Positions 9,201 to 17,916 of a DNA stretch of 64,000 nt are shown here, piece after piece (within the stretch, counting starts at the first letter, position 1; each line of letters begins with the position of its first letter). The notes beneath the pieces are model-generated. The model was not told the origin of the DNA. It made no database searches and saw only the letters and a program-made list of their open reading frames with translations. A program made the translations under genes and the position numbers. Source of the stretch: Rothia mucilaginosa (GTDB taxonomy: Bacteria > Actinomycetota > Actinomycetes > Actinomycetales > Micrococcaceae); assembly GCF_901875305.1 (NCBI RefSeq), contig NZ_CABFLY010000004.1:62001-126000 (forward strand), written 5' to 3'.

Positions 9201-10680
9201 TGAAGGTATCCGAATCAACGACCACGCACAGGCCGCGGGTCGGAAGAGACTCAATGCCGTTGTATAGAGAGCGCAGCATCTGATCCGACTGCTCCTTACC
9301 AGAAGCAAACCAACGCATCTGCTGGTTCTGCGCCATATGCATGTGCGGAAGCCACGACGTCCACACCCAGTCCTGCGAGCGCGCCGAATCAGCACAGACC
9401 GCAATCGTCATATCCGCAGGACCCGTGTGGGTCGCCGCCTGCAGCACTAGGCTACGTGCCAGGGCAAGAGACTGCTCACGCGGACCCACAATACCGATAG
9501 CGCCGCCCTCACGCAGGTCAGCAACCAGCGGGGTATCCCACAGGGTATTGTGCTCAAGAATATGCTGAACCTCAGGCTCAGGATTGTTCGGCTTCGTCAG
9601 CTCAGGAGCCCAATGAATATGCCCAGTACCCACATGGAAAGTCAACAGGTCAGGGCTGGTGCTCCGGCGACGCCACAGCGTCATTGCAGGAAGAAGCGCC
9701 CGCAGCTGAACGGCATCCGGTGCCGGGGCAAGGTCGTGAAGACGCTCAATTTCCTCACGGTTACTCAGAGCGATACGTTCCTTGAACTTCTCCATTTCCT
9801 GCTCAAAACGCACACGCTCCTTCACCTTATCTTTAGCGTGACGACGTTTCTGCTCCACCCACATACCAATACTCAGAATGGGGCTGAGCATCGCGAAAAG
9901 GGCGTAACGAATCTCCTGCATAATGGCGACCATTGCCGCCGCCATAATAATCGGGCCCACCGCCATCGCAATATTGAACTTTGGCGGGTCAGAAACGTTC
10001 TTGCGGGTGGGCGCCTCCACTTTCTCCGGGGCGCTCAACGCACCCTGACGCGGCGGACGGTTAAACGGCGCGGTGCCCGATGCGCTCACATTCGGGGCGC
10101 TACCGGGGCGAGGTGCGGCCTTCTCCTGAGGAGCAGGCCGCAGGGTCAGAACGCAATCACCAACATGGATCGTGGTGCTCTCAGAAACAGTCAGACCCCC
10201 CTCAGGGATTTTCTGACCCTCCACAAAACTACCGTTCGTAGAACCCGGGTCAGTGATGCGCACCTTCTGAGTGTTTGTCGACTCATCATGCACCACCTGC
10301 AGGTGCAGATGCTCCCATGATGCGCTCGCTGTGGGTAGCACAATGTCGGCGTACGGGGAACGACCCGCCACCAGAGGACGCGAAGAAGGGATAGGGCGCG
10401 GTAGGGTAACCGTCGAACCGCCGCTCAAGCAGATGCTCCAGCCCTGCACCAGGGAAGGGTAGGAGAGCGGTGCCCTAGAGATGCGCATACCCTCCATCGG
10501 CTTGACCTCCGCCAGGGTAGAGGAGGCTGTCACCGGGCGGTTATCGCAGTACAGCGGCTCGTCTGCAGGCAGGGAGGAGCCACCGGTCGCCTGGACGAGA
10601 TCAGCGATGGTCGTCTCAGGCTGCCAGGAGTCTAGTTCATAGCTCCCGTTATGCTCTTCAAGATCAAGGAAAAAGCGCAT
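6292..10680 (-). CDS. FHA-FtsK/SpoIIIE ATPase, type VII secretion motor (EccC/EssC class)
   Basis: This 1462-aa protein is the motor expected of a type VII-like (ESX/Ess) export system. After an N-terminal ubiquitin-like segment comes an FHA domain (about residues 100-185; GRSPYADIVL, DPGSTNGSF), then two membrane helices (about 238-275) and three FtsK-type ATPase domains. Domain 1 is intact: Walker A GTTGSGKS near 658 and Walker B LLLVIDEFAM near 763. Domain 2 has GVAGSGTTTT near 991, lacking the Walker lysine, and VLDGF instead of an acidic pair. Domain 3 has GNPRSGKSS near 1256 and LLLIDDGD near 1352. FHA at the N-terminus and fused domains are typical of EssC. The start ATG has GGAG before it. 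No WXG100 substrate gene is visible in this window. Confidence 0.92.
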   Translation of the reverse strand: MRFFLDLEEHNGSYELDSWQPETTIADLVQATGGSSLPADEPLYCDNRPVTASSTLAEVKPMEGMRISRAPLSYPSLVQGWSICLSGGSTVTLPRPIPSSRPLVAGRSPYADIVLPTASASWEHLHLQVVHDESTNTQKVRITDPGSTNGSFVEGQKIPEGGLTVSESTTIHVGDCVLTLRPAPQEKAAPRPGSAPNVSASGTAPFNRPPRQGALSAPEKVEAPTRKNVSDPPKFNIAMAVGPIIMAAAMVAIMQEIRYALFAMLSPILSIGMWVEQKRRHAKDKVKERVRFEQEMEKFKERIALSNREEIERLHDLAPAPDAVQLRALLPAMTLWRRRSTSPDLLTFHVGTGHIHWAPELTKPNNPEPEVQHILEHNTLWDTPLVADLREGGAIGIVGPREQSLALARSLVLQAATHTGPADMTIAVCADSARSQDWVWTSWLPHMHMAQNQQMRWFASGKEQSDQMLRSLYNGIESLPTRGLCVVVDSDTFTEGRESPARDLLAYGDEVRLMANKTAAAGARRVAGIVLASSVDRLPASCTSVVEIGEEASITYSEPRRRYTVTDGVLAGVSAEDALHVARTLAHHEDPERLLLGGGLPQLVKLPELVGLPTPPSAEDIEAFWSQANGFSTEIGVGDSGAFTLDLVKDGPHGLVGGTTGSGKSEFLRSLVAGLAAHHDPSRLNFILVDFKGGAAFKTCERLPHTIGTLSNLDAQLAHRAIESLEAEMDRRQRLFAAAGEGVDNIKDYLATNPPEPMPRLLLVIDEFAMLAKDFPDVLSSLVSIGAVGRTLGVHMILATQRPAGVVNDDILANTNLRVALRVQSREDSSNVIGVPDASEISRSQMGRAYVKLGQNDISPVQTALVTGQSGTEVVTSLEVRATDSIGIPRSERARPKVSSNDANDLDLLIDAVVAAHAARGAVAPRKVWPEPLGSYVDLADFGVRGFPDPDLPTVGGVRDGVLMCTLGDEPELQRQVPMGWNIEMSNLLLVGVAGSGTTTTIQSVVLGLAQHYSPEDIDIVLMDMGADGLLALHSLPHVVSAVGTGQGARERQARFLRFVKSELDARRADASRRKPLFIVLDGFATLRDEFSDAVSMDLLANFYRVYADGPAVGIHCVVSTSRAKNIPSQILDASLQTWFFQLSDIHDYSSYGIRGTNVPAAIPGRCVDPKHLRQMQVATPAVGVEEAVSMVRERFPQAPAKRDVIGQLPSWVTWESMPAAEFSPSLWRIPVGIAEATLEACAFELYEGEHAMVAGNPRSGKSSLLVAFARLVSRARAAAKQAVSAALASGDAAAAENARMDAAEVPEVWAVFDQRSGLVNAPEGVFDRVFESKNASAQVQAALQDAAGPVLLLIDDGDRVDDPMNVFDAIVKGDFPDVHIIATGKPTDLRPLYSHWTKAIRKFRTGAVVQPNVDMDMDMFGSIPRRAPVQLSVGRGYAFLAGSPVLVQLMSPEDSQHRGGL

Positions 10681-10796
10681 AAGGTGTTCTCCAAAATAGA
10701 TAAATCGTGAGCCCCGCTGGTGAACGGACTAGAAGTGATACCCGAAAGCTGGGGTGTTATGGGCTGGCTCTGCACAGTAGGCTCCGTGTGGAAAGG

Positions 10797-12221
10797 CTAG
10801 TCGCGAGATTCTGAAGTGAACGTGCGAAGCATCCACACGGGCGGATTCACCGCATCCGTTGAGGAAGACCCGCCCTGAATCATCGAAGCTTCCGCGGTCG
10901 GGTAAAGAAGACCCACCTGCCCGCCCGCGGCGTAGGAAGACGAAAAATCCAACGGATACGCGACCGTAGAATCTTTAGCGTCCAGACGAAGGGTTTCTAG
11001 AACCCGTCGAACCGCCTCGGGAGTGTATTCACGAACATGGCTCGTGGCATACGCAAAAGCCAAGAGCGCGTTATGGGAGGGAGCATCCGCCCACGCTGCC
11101 GCTTTTGAGAACGCCTGTTCGCCTGACAAATCCTTAAGCGAAGAATCATTCTTCATACGCTCAACCGTCGACACAAATGCCGAAGAAGCACGACCGGCAT
11201 CATCAGCACTCAACGCCGCCGCACGTGCCTGTACGCGCCCCACAATGCGAATATTGTCGGTCAGGGAACCGCCGTTCTCCAGAAGAAGCCGCATAAAAGG
11301 CTCTGTCAAAGCTTCCTCTCCCGCAATCACGGGAGACGTAATGCCCGCCCTCTGAAGAGAACGAAGCACCTTCGCCTGAGTCGATGCCGATCCCGTCAAA
11401 ACCAGAACAGGAGAAGAGCCCGAAGACTTATCGCCCAGAAGGCGCGTTAGCTCCTTGAGAGTGTCCTTCATGCTGTCTTCATCAGCAGAAACCTGAACGC
11501 GATGCGTATAGGGAAGGTCCGGCGCAGAGCCCTCACCTGCATCCAACAGAATGGTGCGCACACCATCAAGCCGCTGCGAAGAACCCGCGCTAGATGCACC
11601 GGCAAGCGAACGAATAGCAGCCGTATAGACCTGCTTCTCCTGTTCAGGGTCCAGAGCAAAACTCCACACCCCATCGCCAGCATCTACCCGATCATACGTT
11701 TCAATCACCGCAACATTGCGTTCCTTAGCAGCAGCCGTAGCACCCCGAAGATGCTCACCCCGAGAAGCAAGCACAATACCCAGAGCACCCTCAGTAGAGA
11801 GCTTCTCTACCGCCTCACGGGCACCCTGCTCCGTTCCCTTATCGTTCGCATAAAGAACCTTTACAGAAGAATTACCCAAAGCCAGACGGTACTGTGCAAC
11901 ACGAGCACCCTGAGCATTCAGACGCCACGCAGACCCCTCAGCATCATCACCAAAAGTAGCAACAACACCAATAACAGGCTCACGACCAGAGGCCGGAAGA
12001 GAAATAGCCTGCTGAACCGTCACCGCAGACGCAGGGTTCGTACCCGTGCCAAGCGGCAAAGGCTGAGGGGTCACAGCGCGCACGCCATACCAGATCCCCA
12101 CCACCGCAAGGCTAAACAGCACACACAGACTGACATACCACACCACGGTGCGCTGAGTGAGCCGCTTGCCCTCGCGGCGGTGAGGACCTGAATCAGAACC
12201 CAAATGAGGGGAAAACCCCAC
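10797..12221 (-). CDS. Membrane-anchored periplasmic-binding-protein-like protein
   Basis: The 474-aa protein starts at GTG 12221, two bases after the stop of the upstream lipoprotein gene, so both are surely on one transcript. A cytoplasmic stretch is followed by one membrane helix (about residues 25-48). The rest looks like a type I periplasmic-binding fold of the branched-chain amino acid receptor kind: EPVIGVVATFGDDAEG, GALGIVLASRGEHLRGA, repeated Rossmann-like alternation and PVLVLTGSASTQAKVLRSLQRAG. No ABC permease is nearby. It may have become a structural or sensory part of the secretion module. The family assignment is from overall pattern only. Confidence 0.7.
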   Translation of the reverse strand: MGFSPHLGSDSGPHRREGKRLTQRTVVWYVSLCVLFSLAVVGIWYGVRAVTPQPLPLGTGTNPASAVTVQQAISLPASGREPVIGVVATFGDDAEGSAWRLNAQGARVAQYRLALGNSSVKVLYANDKGTEQGAREAVEKLSTEGALGIVLASRGEHLRGATAAAKERNVAVIETYDRVDAGDGVWSFALDPEQEKQVYTAAIRSLAGASSAGSSQRLDGVRTILLDAGEGSAPDLPYTHRVQVSADEDSMKDTLKELTRLLGDKSSGSSPVLVLTGSASTQAKVLRSLQRAGITSPVIAGEEALTEPFMRLLLENGGSLTDNIRIVGRVQARAAALSADDAGRASSAFVSTVERMKNDSSLKDLSGEQAFSKAAAWADAPSHNALLAFAYATSHVREYTPEAVRRVLETLRLDAKDSTVAYPLDFSSSYAAGGQVGLLYPTAEASMIQGGSSSTDAVNPPVWMLRTFTSESRD

Positions 12222-12223
12222 GG

Positions 12224-15205
12224 CTAATCACCAATCTGGAAGGTGTACACTGTCTTCACCTCTGCACTGCCGGCATTCGACAGATGGAAGGTAGGCAGAG
12301 AACGCAGACGTTGCAGCGAGGCCTTGAACTGCGCCTGACGCTTCTGCAGAGCAGCGATATCCTCGGAGCGGAGGTTCGTGTAACCCTGAGCGTTCTGCAT
12401 CGCCAAAGCAAGCTGATAATCAGCCGCACCAGCCTTCGCGCTATTGCTCTTGAGTGCGCCCAAAAGGCCAGCGCCCTCAGCGTTGCTATCGCCCAAATCA
12501 AGCATGAGCTTCGACAGGTCGTTATTCAGCTGAACGGATGCACCAGCCAAATCGCGGGTAGCGTTCTCAGCGCGGGTGCTCAGAGCAACCAGAGAACGCT
12601 CAGTCACCGAATCCAGGGACTGGCGCAGACCCTCAATACGCTCATTCATATCCTTGTGCTGAACCTCGATAGAATCGCCAGCCACCTGAACCACGGTATT
12701 CGCGGTATCAGTAATACCTGCAATCGATGCGGCGAACGCCTCCTGGGCAGTCGAGGCGGCGGACGAACCGTTACTCGAAACCTTACGAATTTCCTCGTTA
12801 ATCATGCCCGTTAGGGTGTCGCGAGTTTCGTTGGCAGAGTCCTTGAACGCTTCCTTAATAGCGCTGGAGAGATCTGCCTGCGTGTTCGTCATATCTTCCA
12901 GGTTTTTACCCAGAGCATTGACAGTATCCGAAGCTGAATGGATACGATCACGCAGAGAAACCTTAGCCTCCTCAGTAGGCTCTTCCTTCTTCTCCGCGTC
13001 CTGGTTCTGCGCGTTTGCGGCATCGTTCAGGGTCTTCTCAACCTCGCCCAGGGCACCATCTACCGCGTTCACAGCATCGTTAAGATTCTTGGCGTCGCGA
13101 GCCAGGCCCTCCTTGGGGTCATCCATAGAGGTTGCGGCAAGGACTTCATCCCATGCTGCTACGGCCGCGGCGATACGCTGCTCCATCGGAGTACGTGTAG
13201 CAGAGGTGTTTGGGGTGATGGTACGCCTGTTCGCGTTCTCCACCGTGATGGAACGCGTATTACCTTCAGTAGCGGTAGACTCGGCAGAAGGCGCTTCATT
13301 CTTCGACGGCTCTGCGGAAGGGGTCGTAGAAGCAGACTCAGACGGCGCAGGGCTAGGAGCCTCAGAAGACGGTGCAGCAGACGGCGAAGCCGCGCCACCA
13401 CAAGAAGAAGCCGTCAGGTATCCACGCAGATGCTCCACCTGCTCAGCAGACAGAGAACCGCCGCGCTCAGTCGACAGAGCGCAAAGCTGCTCCGCCAGTT
13501 CCTTGTTCTGGGCGCTCATGGAACCAGAACCTTCCACCAAATCTGCACGAGCGGAAGCCGCACGAGAATGAACGTTCTTGATGCTCTCAATCAGACGACT
13601 CGACGTTTCCTTCAGCTGGTTCACACCCTGACGAGCCACGCTGACCTTCTCTCGCAAAGCGCGCACAGCATCAGCGTCAAGAGAGGACGGGTCCTTCTCC
13701 ATCTGCTGAACAATCTCATCCATCTGACGCTTCAACGCCGAATAGTTGTTGTTCGCACCCTTCAAATACTCCGGCTGCAGGTGATCCACAATCTTCTCAC
13801 CGGTAGTAACCAGTGCAATCAGAGAGCTCTGCACCGTCACCGACGCACCGAACAGGGCGCAGGTCACCGAACCGTTAGAAGAGCAAGTCTCGGCGGTCGG
13901 ATGCTCCGGGCCCACAATCTCACGAATCGAAGCCGTAAGATCCTGCTGGCAGTCCGAGCTTGCCTCCGCATACGCGTTCAGGACCGCAGAGAGCTGAACC
14001 AAGTTACCGTACACGCTACGGCTACTTGCATCCTCCTCACGATGAACAACACAACGACCATCACTATGCGAAACGGACACATTGGGGCGTGCCGTCGTAT
14101 CACCCAGCATGGTGTGAAGAGCCGCGACAGTACGTTCCAGCTGGGAAATCAGCTGAGAATTATTGGTACGCGAAGCCTCAGAAAGGTCCTTCTGAAGGCT
14201 CTCAATATTCGCTTGCAGACCCTGCATGGTCTTTGTCAATGATTCATTCTGAGTCTTCAGATGCTCGGCAACATCCTTACCGAAAGTTGCAGACGTATCA
14301 TCCAGGTTCTGACGCACTTGAGCAACCTGTGAACTGGCGCTATTCAACGTTGAATTAACATCGTTGACGGTATCGATAGTGCGCTGCAGAAGCGCCACCT
14401 GAGACGCATCCTGAGAGGTGAAGCCATTAGTAATGATTCCCGCACCAGACAAATCGGAGGCAAAGCCAGGCTGCACCGAAATATTGAAGGTTGGTGCGCT
14501 AAAATCCTTCGCCTTAACCTTCAACACAAATGAAGAGGAACTGCCGGTCACCGGAGGCGCTGAAATAGCGCCCCACTGAACAACAGCCTTGCCTTCATCA
14601 TTGGTGCTCACCACACCATTCGTCGACGAATCAGCGGCATCAGGGGTCGTAATAACCTGGGTCGGAGAGCCCGAAAGAACGGTAGAAGCAGCGATGGAGA
14701 ACGGAGTACCAACCGGTGCGGGGCTAGTACGGCTGGTACCGGATGCATCATAGGTGACGTCCTGAGTCTTCACCGTCAGGTTCTCAACCGTAACCTTAAT
14801 CGTGATTTCGCCACTATAACCATTCAAATCATTCAGGTTAGTGCCGCTACCGCGCTCGGTAGAATACTGCAGGCTTACACGCACGGGAAGGTCATTGACG
14901 ACGTCCTTGGGCTTGAACTGAACGTTGCTCGTGGAGCTCGTGCGGTCCTTGTCATTAACGTAAATGTTGGTCGACTCAATCGAAGAGACATCGCCGTCAC
15001 GGCCCATCTGAATATTCACGTTCTGCAGAACATTAGTAGCGTTCTTCACCTGGTGGGGGCTCTGGGAAGTGACAGTGCCCTTATCGGAAGGGGCGCTATT
15101 GTTGTTCGTGCCCGTGGAACAAGACGAGAAAATCAGTGCCGTAGTGACACCCAAAATCAAAGGGAATCGGAGTAGACGCTGACGCGCTGTGGTGTGGTTG
15201 GTCAT
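12224..15205 (-). CDS. Large coiled-coil lipoprotein, first gene of the type VII-like operon
   Basis: The 993-aa protein has a lipoprotein signal peptide with a lipobox ending in FSSC near residue 29. A Thr/Ser-rich beta-type region follows (residues 60-270, with KVTVENLTVKTQDVTY). Two long helical regions of heptad character (about 280-640 and 700-970; for example QANIESLQKDLSEASRTN) are split by an Ala/Pro/Ser/Glu linker around 610-660. In Firmicutes-type systems the EsaA/YueB protein is a long extracellular coiled coil at this position; this may be a lipid-anchored counterpart, since it lacks EsaA's membrane helices. That equivalence is inference. The 13-nt spacing before ATG 15205 contains only a weak ribosome site. 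Confidence 0.75.
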   Translation of the reverse strand: MTNHTTARQRLLRFPLILGVTTALIFSSCSTGTNNNSAPSDKGTVTSQSPHQVKNATNVLQNVNIQMGRDGDVSSIESTNIYVNDKDRTSSTSNVQFKPKDVVNDLPVRVSLQYSTERGSGTNLNDLNGYSGEITIKVTVENLTVKTQDVTYDASGTSRTSPAPVGTPFSIAASTVLSGSPTQVITTPDAADSSTNGVVSTNDEGKAVVQWGAISAPPVTGSSSSFVLKVKAKDFSAPTFNISVQPGFASDLSGAGIITNGFTSQDASQVALLQRTIDTVNDVNSTLNSASSQVAQVRQNLDDTSATFGKDVAEHLKTQNESLTKTMQGLQANIESLQKDLSEASRTNNSQLISQLERTVAALHTMLGDTTARPNVSVSHSDGRCVVHREEDASSRSVYGNLVQLSAVLNAYAEASSDCQQDLTASIREIVGPEHPTAETCSSNGSVTCALFGASVTVQSSLIALVTTGEKIVDHLQPEYLKGANNNYSALKRQMDEIVQQMEKDPSSLDADAVRALREKVSVARQGVNQLKETSSRLIESIKNVHSRAASARADLVEGSGSMSAQNKELAEQLCALSTERGGSLSAEQVEHLRGYLTASSCGGAASPSAAPSSEAPSPAPSESASTTPSAEPSKNEAPSAESTATEGNTRSITVENANRRTITPNTSATRTPMEQRIAAAVAAWDEVLAATSMDDPKEGLARDAKNLNDAVNAVDGALGEVEKTLNDAANAQNQDAEKKEEPTEEAKVSLRDRIHSASDTVNALGKNLEDMTNTQADLSSAIKEAFKDSANETRDTLTGMINEEIRKVSSNGSSAASTAQEAFAASIAGITDTANTVVQVAGDSIEVQHKDMNERIEGLRQSLDSVTERSLVALSTRAENATRDLAGASVQLNNDLSKLMLDLGDSNAEGAGLLGALKSNSAKAGAADYQLALAMQNAQGYTNLRSEDIAALQKRQAQFKASLQRLRSLPTFHLSNAGSAEVKTVYTFQIGD

Positions 15206-15224
15206 GGTGATCTTTTCGTTGAGT

Positions 15225-15255
15225 TATATACCGTGCAGACACATAACAGCGGCAA
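15225..15255 (-). promoter_or_regulatory. Weak candidate promoter of the secretion operon
   Basis: On the minus strand, TTGCCG (15250-15255) and TATATA (15225-15230) are separated by 19 nt, about 20 nt before the lipoprotein start. The spacing is long, so this is tentative. The rest of the 350-nt gap 15206-15555 is AT-rich and holds the terminator of paralogue D. Confidence 0.35.
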
Positions 15256-15482
15256 GTCTGAAACACCACTGTAGAGTGCCCACCTGAGTGGAAAGGGTCA
15301 GGGGCAAAGCCGGAAAGAGAAAAAGCCCCGTACCACTTTATCAGTCCAATATGGGAAGGTTGATATTTTTTCCTCCTAGTTGGTGCTTCATCAGGATATT
15401 CAATTCAACCTTGAGGTGATAGTTAAAGGTATTTTTCATTTCGTTTCAGTCTAGTGCACTTACCGAACTCTATTCGACATAG

Positions 15483-15528
15483 AAAAACCCCACGGCTGAG
15501 GTTATTTCCCAGCCCAGGAACTTTCTCT
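15483..15528 (-). terminator. Terminator after paralogue D
   Basis: Read on the minus strand, CATAGAGAAAG runs into CCTGGGCTG, a short loop, CAGCC and GGGG, then TTTTT. The sequence is related to the hairpins after paralogues A and B, including the run-up, so gene and terminator seem to have been copied together. Confidence 0.6.
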
Positions 15529-15555
15529 ATGCATGGGGGTTGTTGCCGTGCGGCA

Positions 15556-16248
15556 CTACATCTTGATATCCGCTAGGCCGGTGATTTTGTTGCGCCTTCT
15601 GTATAGCTTCCTGAACAGGGGCTGCGTCCACTCGAGGTTATCCCACGTATCAACCCACGCCAGATCCTGCGGGTCCCGCATATCGGGCCAGCGGTCAAAC
15701 TCGAGCCGGAACCGTACGATGGCCAGTAGCCGGTGGTTCTTGCCAACGGGGTCAAGCTTAGCGATTTCCTTACCTTTCTTGGTGTAGAAGGTGGCCTTGT
15801 CAGACCCTACCCCAGTCCATTCCAATTCTTCCTCCGCATCACCCTGGAAGTAGAAAACCTGATCGATAGCCCTAATCGGGTAGGAGGTCACGGCGGCGAA
15901 CGGCGAGAGCTTCTGCTCCACATCGTCTGGCGTGATTTTCGTGTACACCAGGTGAACGTGCAGAAAGTGGTAGAGAAAGACGAGTAGCAGGATGAACATC
16001 AGAAGGTTGAAGAGGATACCGAGCTCAACCTGCGTGTAGAGGTAGAGAGCGAAGAAACCTGCCGGGAATATGGGTGTGAGAAGGCCTATGAGTGCTTCAC
16101 GGCGGGGCACGCGCGTAATGTAGATGCCCTCGTCGCGCAGCTTCATGTCCTGGCGCAGGTGCCTATCATGCAGAACAATGATAGTGATGGCGCCGATGAT
16201 TGATGCGAGGGTGTAGGTGCCCCAGAGCAGAAGGAAAAAGGTGTGCAT
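15556..16248 (-). CDS. Membrane protein of the putative immunity family (paralogue D)
   Basis: This 230-aa protein is the most divergent of the five with E. It keeps the order: N-terminal helix starting MHTFFLLLWG, a basic loop ending EGIYITRVPRREAL, two helices (about 50-100), then a soluble half with TPDDVEQKL, KKGKEIAKL, RLLAIVRFRLEFDRWPDM and the ending KITGLADIKM. An extra acidic insertion (GDAEEELEWTG) accounts for the added length. GAGGAG precedes the ATG. It is third in a row of three same-strand paralogues with gaps of about 90 nt, so they may share a transcript. Confidence 0.65.
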   Translation of the reverse strand: MHTFFLLLWGTYTLASIIGAITIIVLHDRHLRQDMKLRDEGIYITRVPRREALIGLLTPIFPAGFFALYLYTQVELGILFNLLMFILLLVFLYHFLHVHLVYTKITPDDVEQKLSPFAAVTSYPIRAIDQVFYFQGDAEEELEWTGVGSDKATFYTKKGKEIAKLDPVGKNHRLLAIVRFRLEFDRWPDMRDPQDLAWVDTWDNLEWTQPLFRKLYRRRNKITGLADIKM

Positions 16249-16337
16249 GATGCGTGCTCCTCTTTCGCGGTGTTGGTGGTGTTCGTGCCGGTTGTGGCTC
16301 TTTGGACGTAGGGGGTAGTCGGCGCTTATCGAGCGGG

Positions 16338-16997
16338 CTACATATCGACGTCGGCAAGGCCGGTAACCTTCTTCCGCTCCCTAAAATACGGAACTGTACC
16401 AGGGCCACTATCTAGAGCATCCACCCGAGCAACATCACTCGGATTATTCATATCAGGCCAGCGGTCGTTCTCAATCCTGAACCGCACAATCGCCATGAGG
16501 CGGTAATTCTTGTGAATAATCGGGCAGAAAGCGGCAATGAGTTTTCCGGATTTACTGTAGAAAGACACGAGGTCCTGGTCGTCTGTAGAGGTTGCCTCGT
16601 AGTATTCAATGCCGTCAATAGCGTTGAAGGGATAGACGGTCGTGCGTGCTGACCACATGCGCTGCTCAATACCTTCGGGGGAGATGTTCACGTAGGCAAC
16701 GTGCACATACCAGGCATACATCATAAGTCCGATTGACAGAAGTAATGCAATTGATTCATAGAAGATACCCGCAGAACCCTCGTCAACAAGATGAAGGTAA
16801 AGAAAAAGGCACGGAAATCCAGGGGTAAATATTGTTAGAAGAGCCTCTGCCTGATTAACTCGTCGGATGTACGCACCTTGGCGGCGGCGCGCTCTATCCT
16901 TCCATCGCTGAATCTCGTAATTGATGATGATGTAGAGCGTCCCGGTTACCGAGATGAAGGCCATAATGCCCCATAAGATAATCAAGAAAATGCGCAT
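16338..16997 (-). CDS. Membrane protein of the putative immunity family (paralogue C)
   Basis: At 219 aa it is close to A and B, although it lies on the other side of the secretion operon: it begins MRIFLIILWG, has NYEIQRWKDRARRRQGAYIRR, SPEGIEQRMW, RFRIENDRWPDMNNP and ends KKVTGLADVDM. As between A and B, differences concentrate in the two central helices (about residues 60-100) and in the loop around 190-205. The 30 bases before its ATG (ACCAACCA, ACGAAATGAGAACCCACC) nearly match those before paralogue B, which points to duplication with the leader included. Confidence 0.7.
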   Translation of the reverse strand: MRIFLIILWGIMAFISVTGTLYIIINYEIQRWKDRARRRQGAYIRRVNQAEALLTIFTPGFPCLFLYLHLVDEGSAGIFYESIALLLSIGLMMYAWYVHVAYVNISPEGIEQRMWSARTTVYPFNAIDGIEYYEATSTDDQDLVSFYSKSGKLIAAFCPIIHKNYRLMAIVRFRIENDRWPDMNNPSDVARVDALDSGPGTVPYFRERKKVTGLADVDM

Positions 16998-17084
16998 GGT
17001 GGGTTCTCATTTCGTGTGGTTGGTAAATAGGAAGAGCGCGCACCCCGTCCGCGCATCCCCGGAGCCTTCAGCTTGCGAACCGGG

Positions 17085-17744
17085 CTACATGTCAATCTCA
17101 GCCAGACCCGAGATTTTCTTACGGAACTTGAAGTACGGAATGACTTCAGCGGGGTTATCCAACCGGTTCACCTTATCAACGTCAGCCGGAATATCCAGGT
17201 AAGGCCAACGCCCGTACTCAATCCTAAATCGAGTCATAAGCAAGAGATAGTACTCGTCATAATTCGGGTTCAACGGGTTAATACGCGCCCCCGACTTGGT
17301 GAGGAACCAGGTGCGGCTTCGGGTATCCTCATCCGTGGACTCGCTATACACGACGCTATCAATCGCGCCAATGGGGCAGATCCTCGATCCGCGAATGGGG
17401 GTGCGCTGCTCAATACCTTCAGAAGAAATCTTCAAGTACGTGGCGTTAACGCTCCACAGGTAATACAAGAGGAAAGCAGTCATGAGTATGGATGCAATGT
17501 CTATAAAAGAGTTAGTCTCGGGGCCGTTGAGCGACAAAAAATAGCGGATAATCGGGAAGCCCGGGATAAAGACAATAATGTACGCCAGCAGCGCTTGCAC
17601 GCGACTAATGTAGACGCCTTCACGCTTCTTCTTCGCGTCACGGCGTCGATTAATGATGTAGGCGGCCAGGGTGAAAAGCGTGAAAATAATCGTGATGAGG
17701 GAGCATGCGCCCCAAAAGGTAATAGCAAATTCTTGAGACATCAT
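17085..17744 (-). CDS. Membrane protein of the putative immunity family (paralogue E)
   Basis: This 219-aa copy starts MMSQEFAITFWGA. It keeps the helix, basic loop (RRRDAKKKREGVYISRV), two-helix and soluble-half order, with SSEGIEQRT, IGAIDSVVY, RFRIEYGRWPYLDIP and the ending KKISGLAEIDM. WPDM is changed to WPYL. Its start codon directly follows the stop of a 26-codon leader ORF, so translation is probably coupled. It is the first of three consecutive paralogues on this strand. Confidence 0.65.
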   Translation of the reverse strand: MMSQEFAITFWGACSLITIIFTLFTLAAYIINRRRDAKKKREGVYISRVQALLAYIIVFIPGFPIIRYFLSLNGPETNSFIDIASILMTAFLLYYLWSVNATYLKISSEGIEQRTPIRGSRICPIGAIDSVVYSESTDEDTRSRTWFLTKSGARINPLNPNYDEYYLLLMTRFRIEYGRWPYLDIPADVDKVNRLDNPAEVIPYFKFRKKISGLAEIDM

Positions 17745-17825
17745 TTAGCTATTCGCTCCTTCAGACGAGTTGGAGTCGGCGATGGTAGCGGAGTACGCTT
17801 TTCTGCTTACTTCAGCCGTGCTCAT
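17745..17825 (-). CDS. Possible 26-aa leader peptide ahead of paralogue E
   Basis: ATG 17825 is preceded by AAGGACG at good spacing and by TTCACCAACCA, the leader motif seen before paralogues B and C. The ORF begins MSTAEVSRKAYSA, has no membrane segment and ends with TAA directly against the ATG of paralogue E. It could be a small gene or a translational leader. Short length leaves real doubt. Confidence 0.45.
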   Translation of the reverse strand: MSTAEVSRKAYSATIADSNSSEGANS

Positions 17826-17916
17826 AGTGTGTACGTCCTTGTGTGGTGGTTGGTGAATCGTGCTCGCTACGGTGAGGTGGCGGGCACATCTTTAGCCTAT
17901 CGCATGGTATCTGACC

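Noticed and set aside
7645..9267. 540-codon frame antisense to the FtsK-type ATPase
   Set aside because: Low-complexity Arg/Thr/His composition; the other strand holds Walker motifs.
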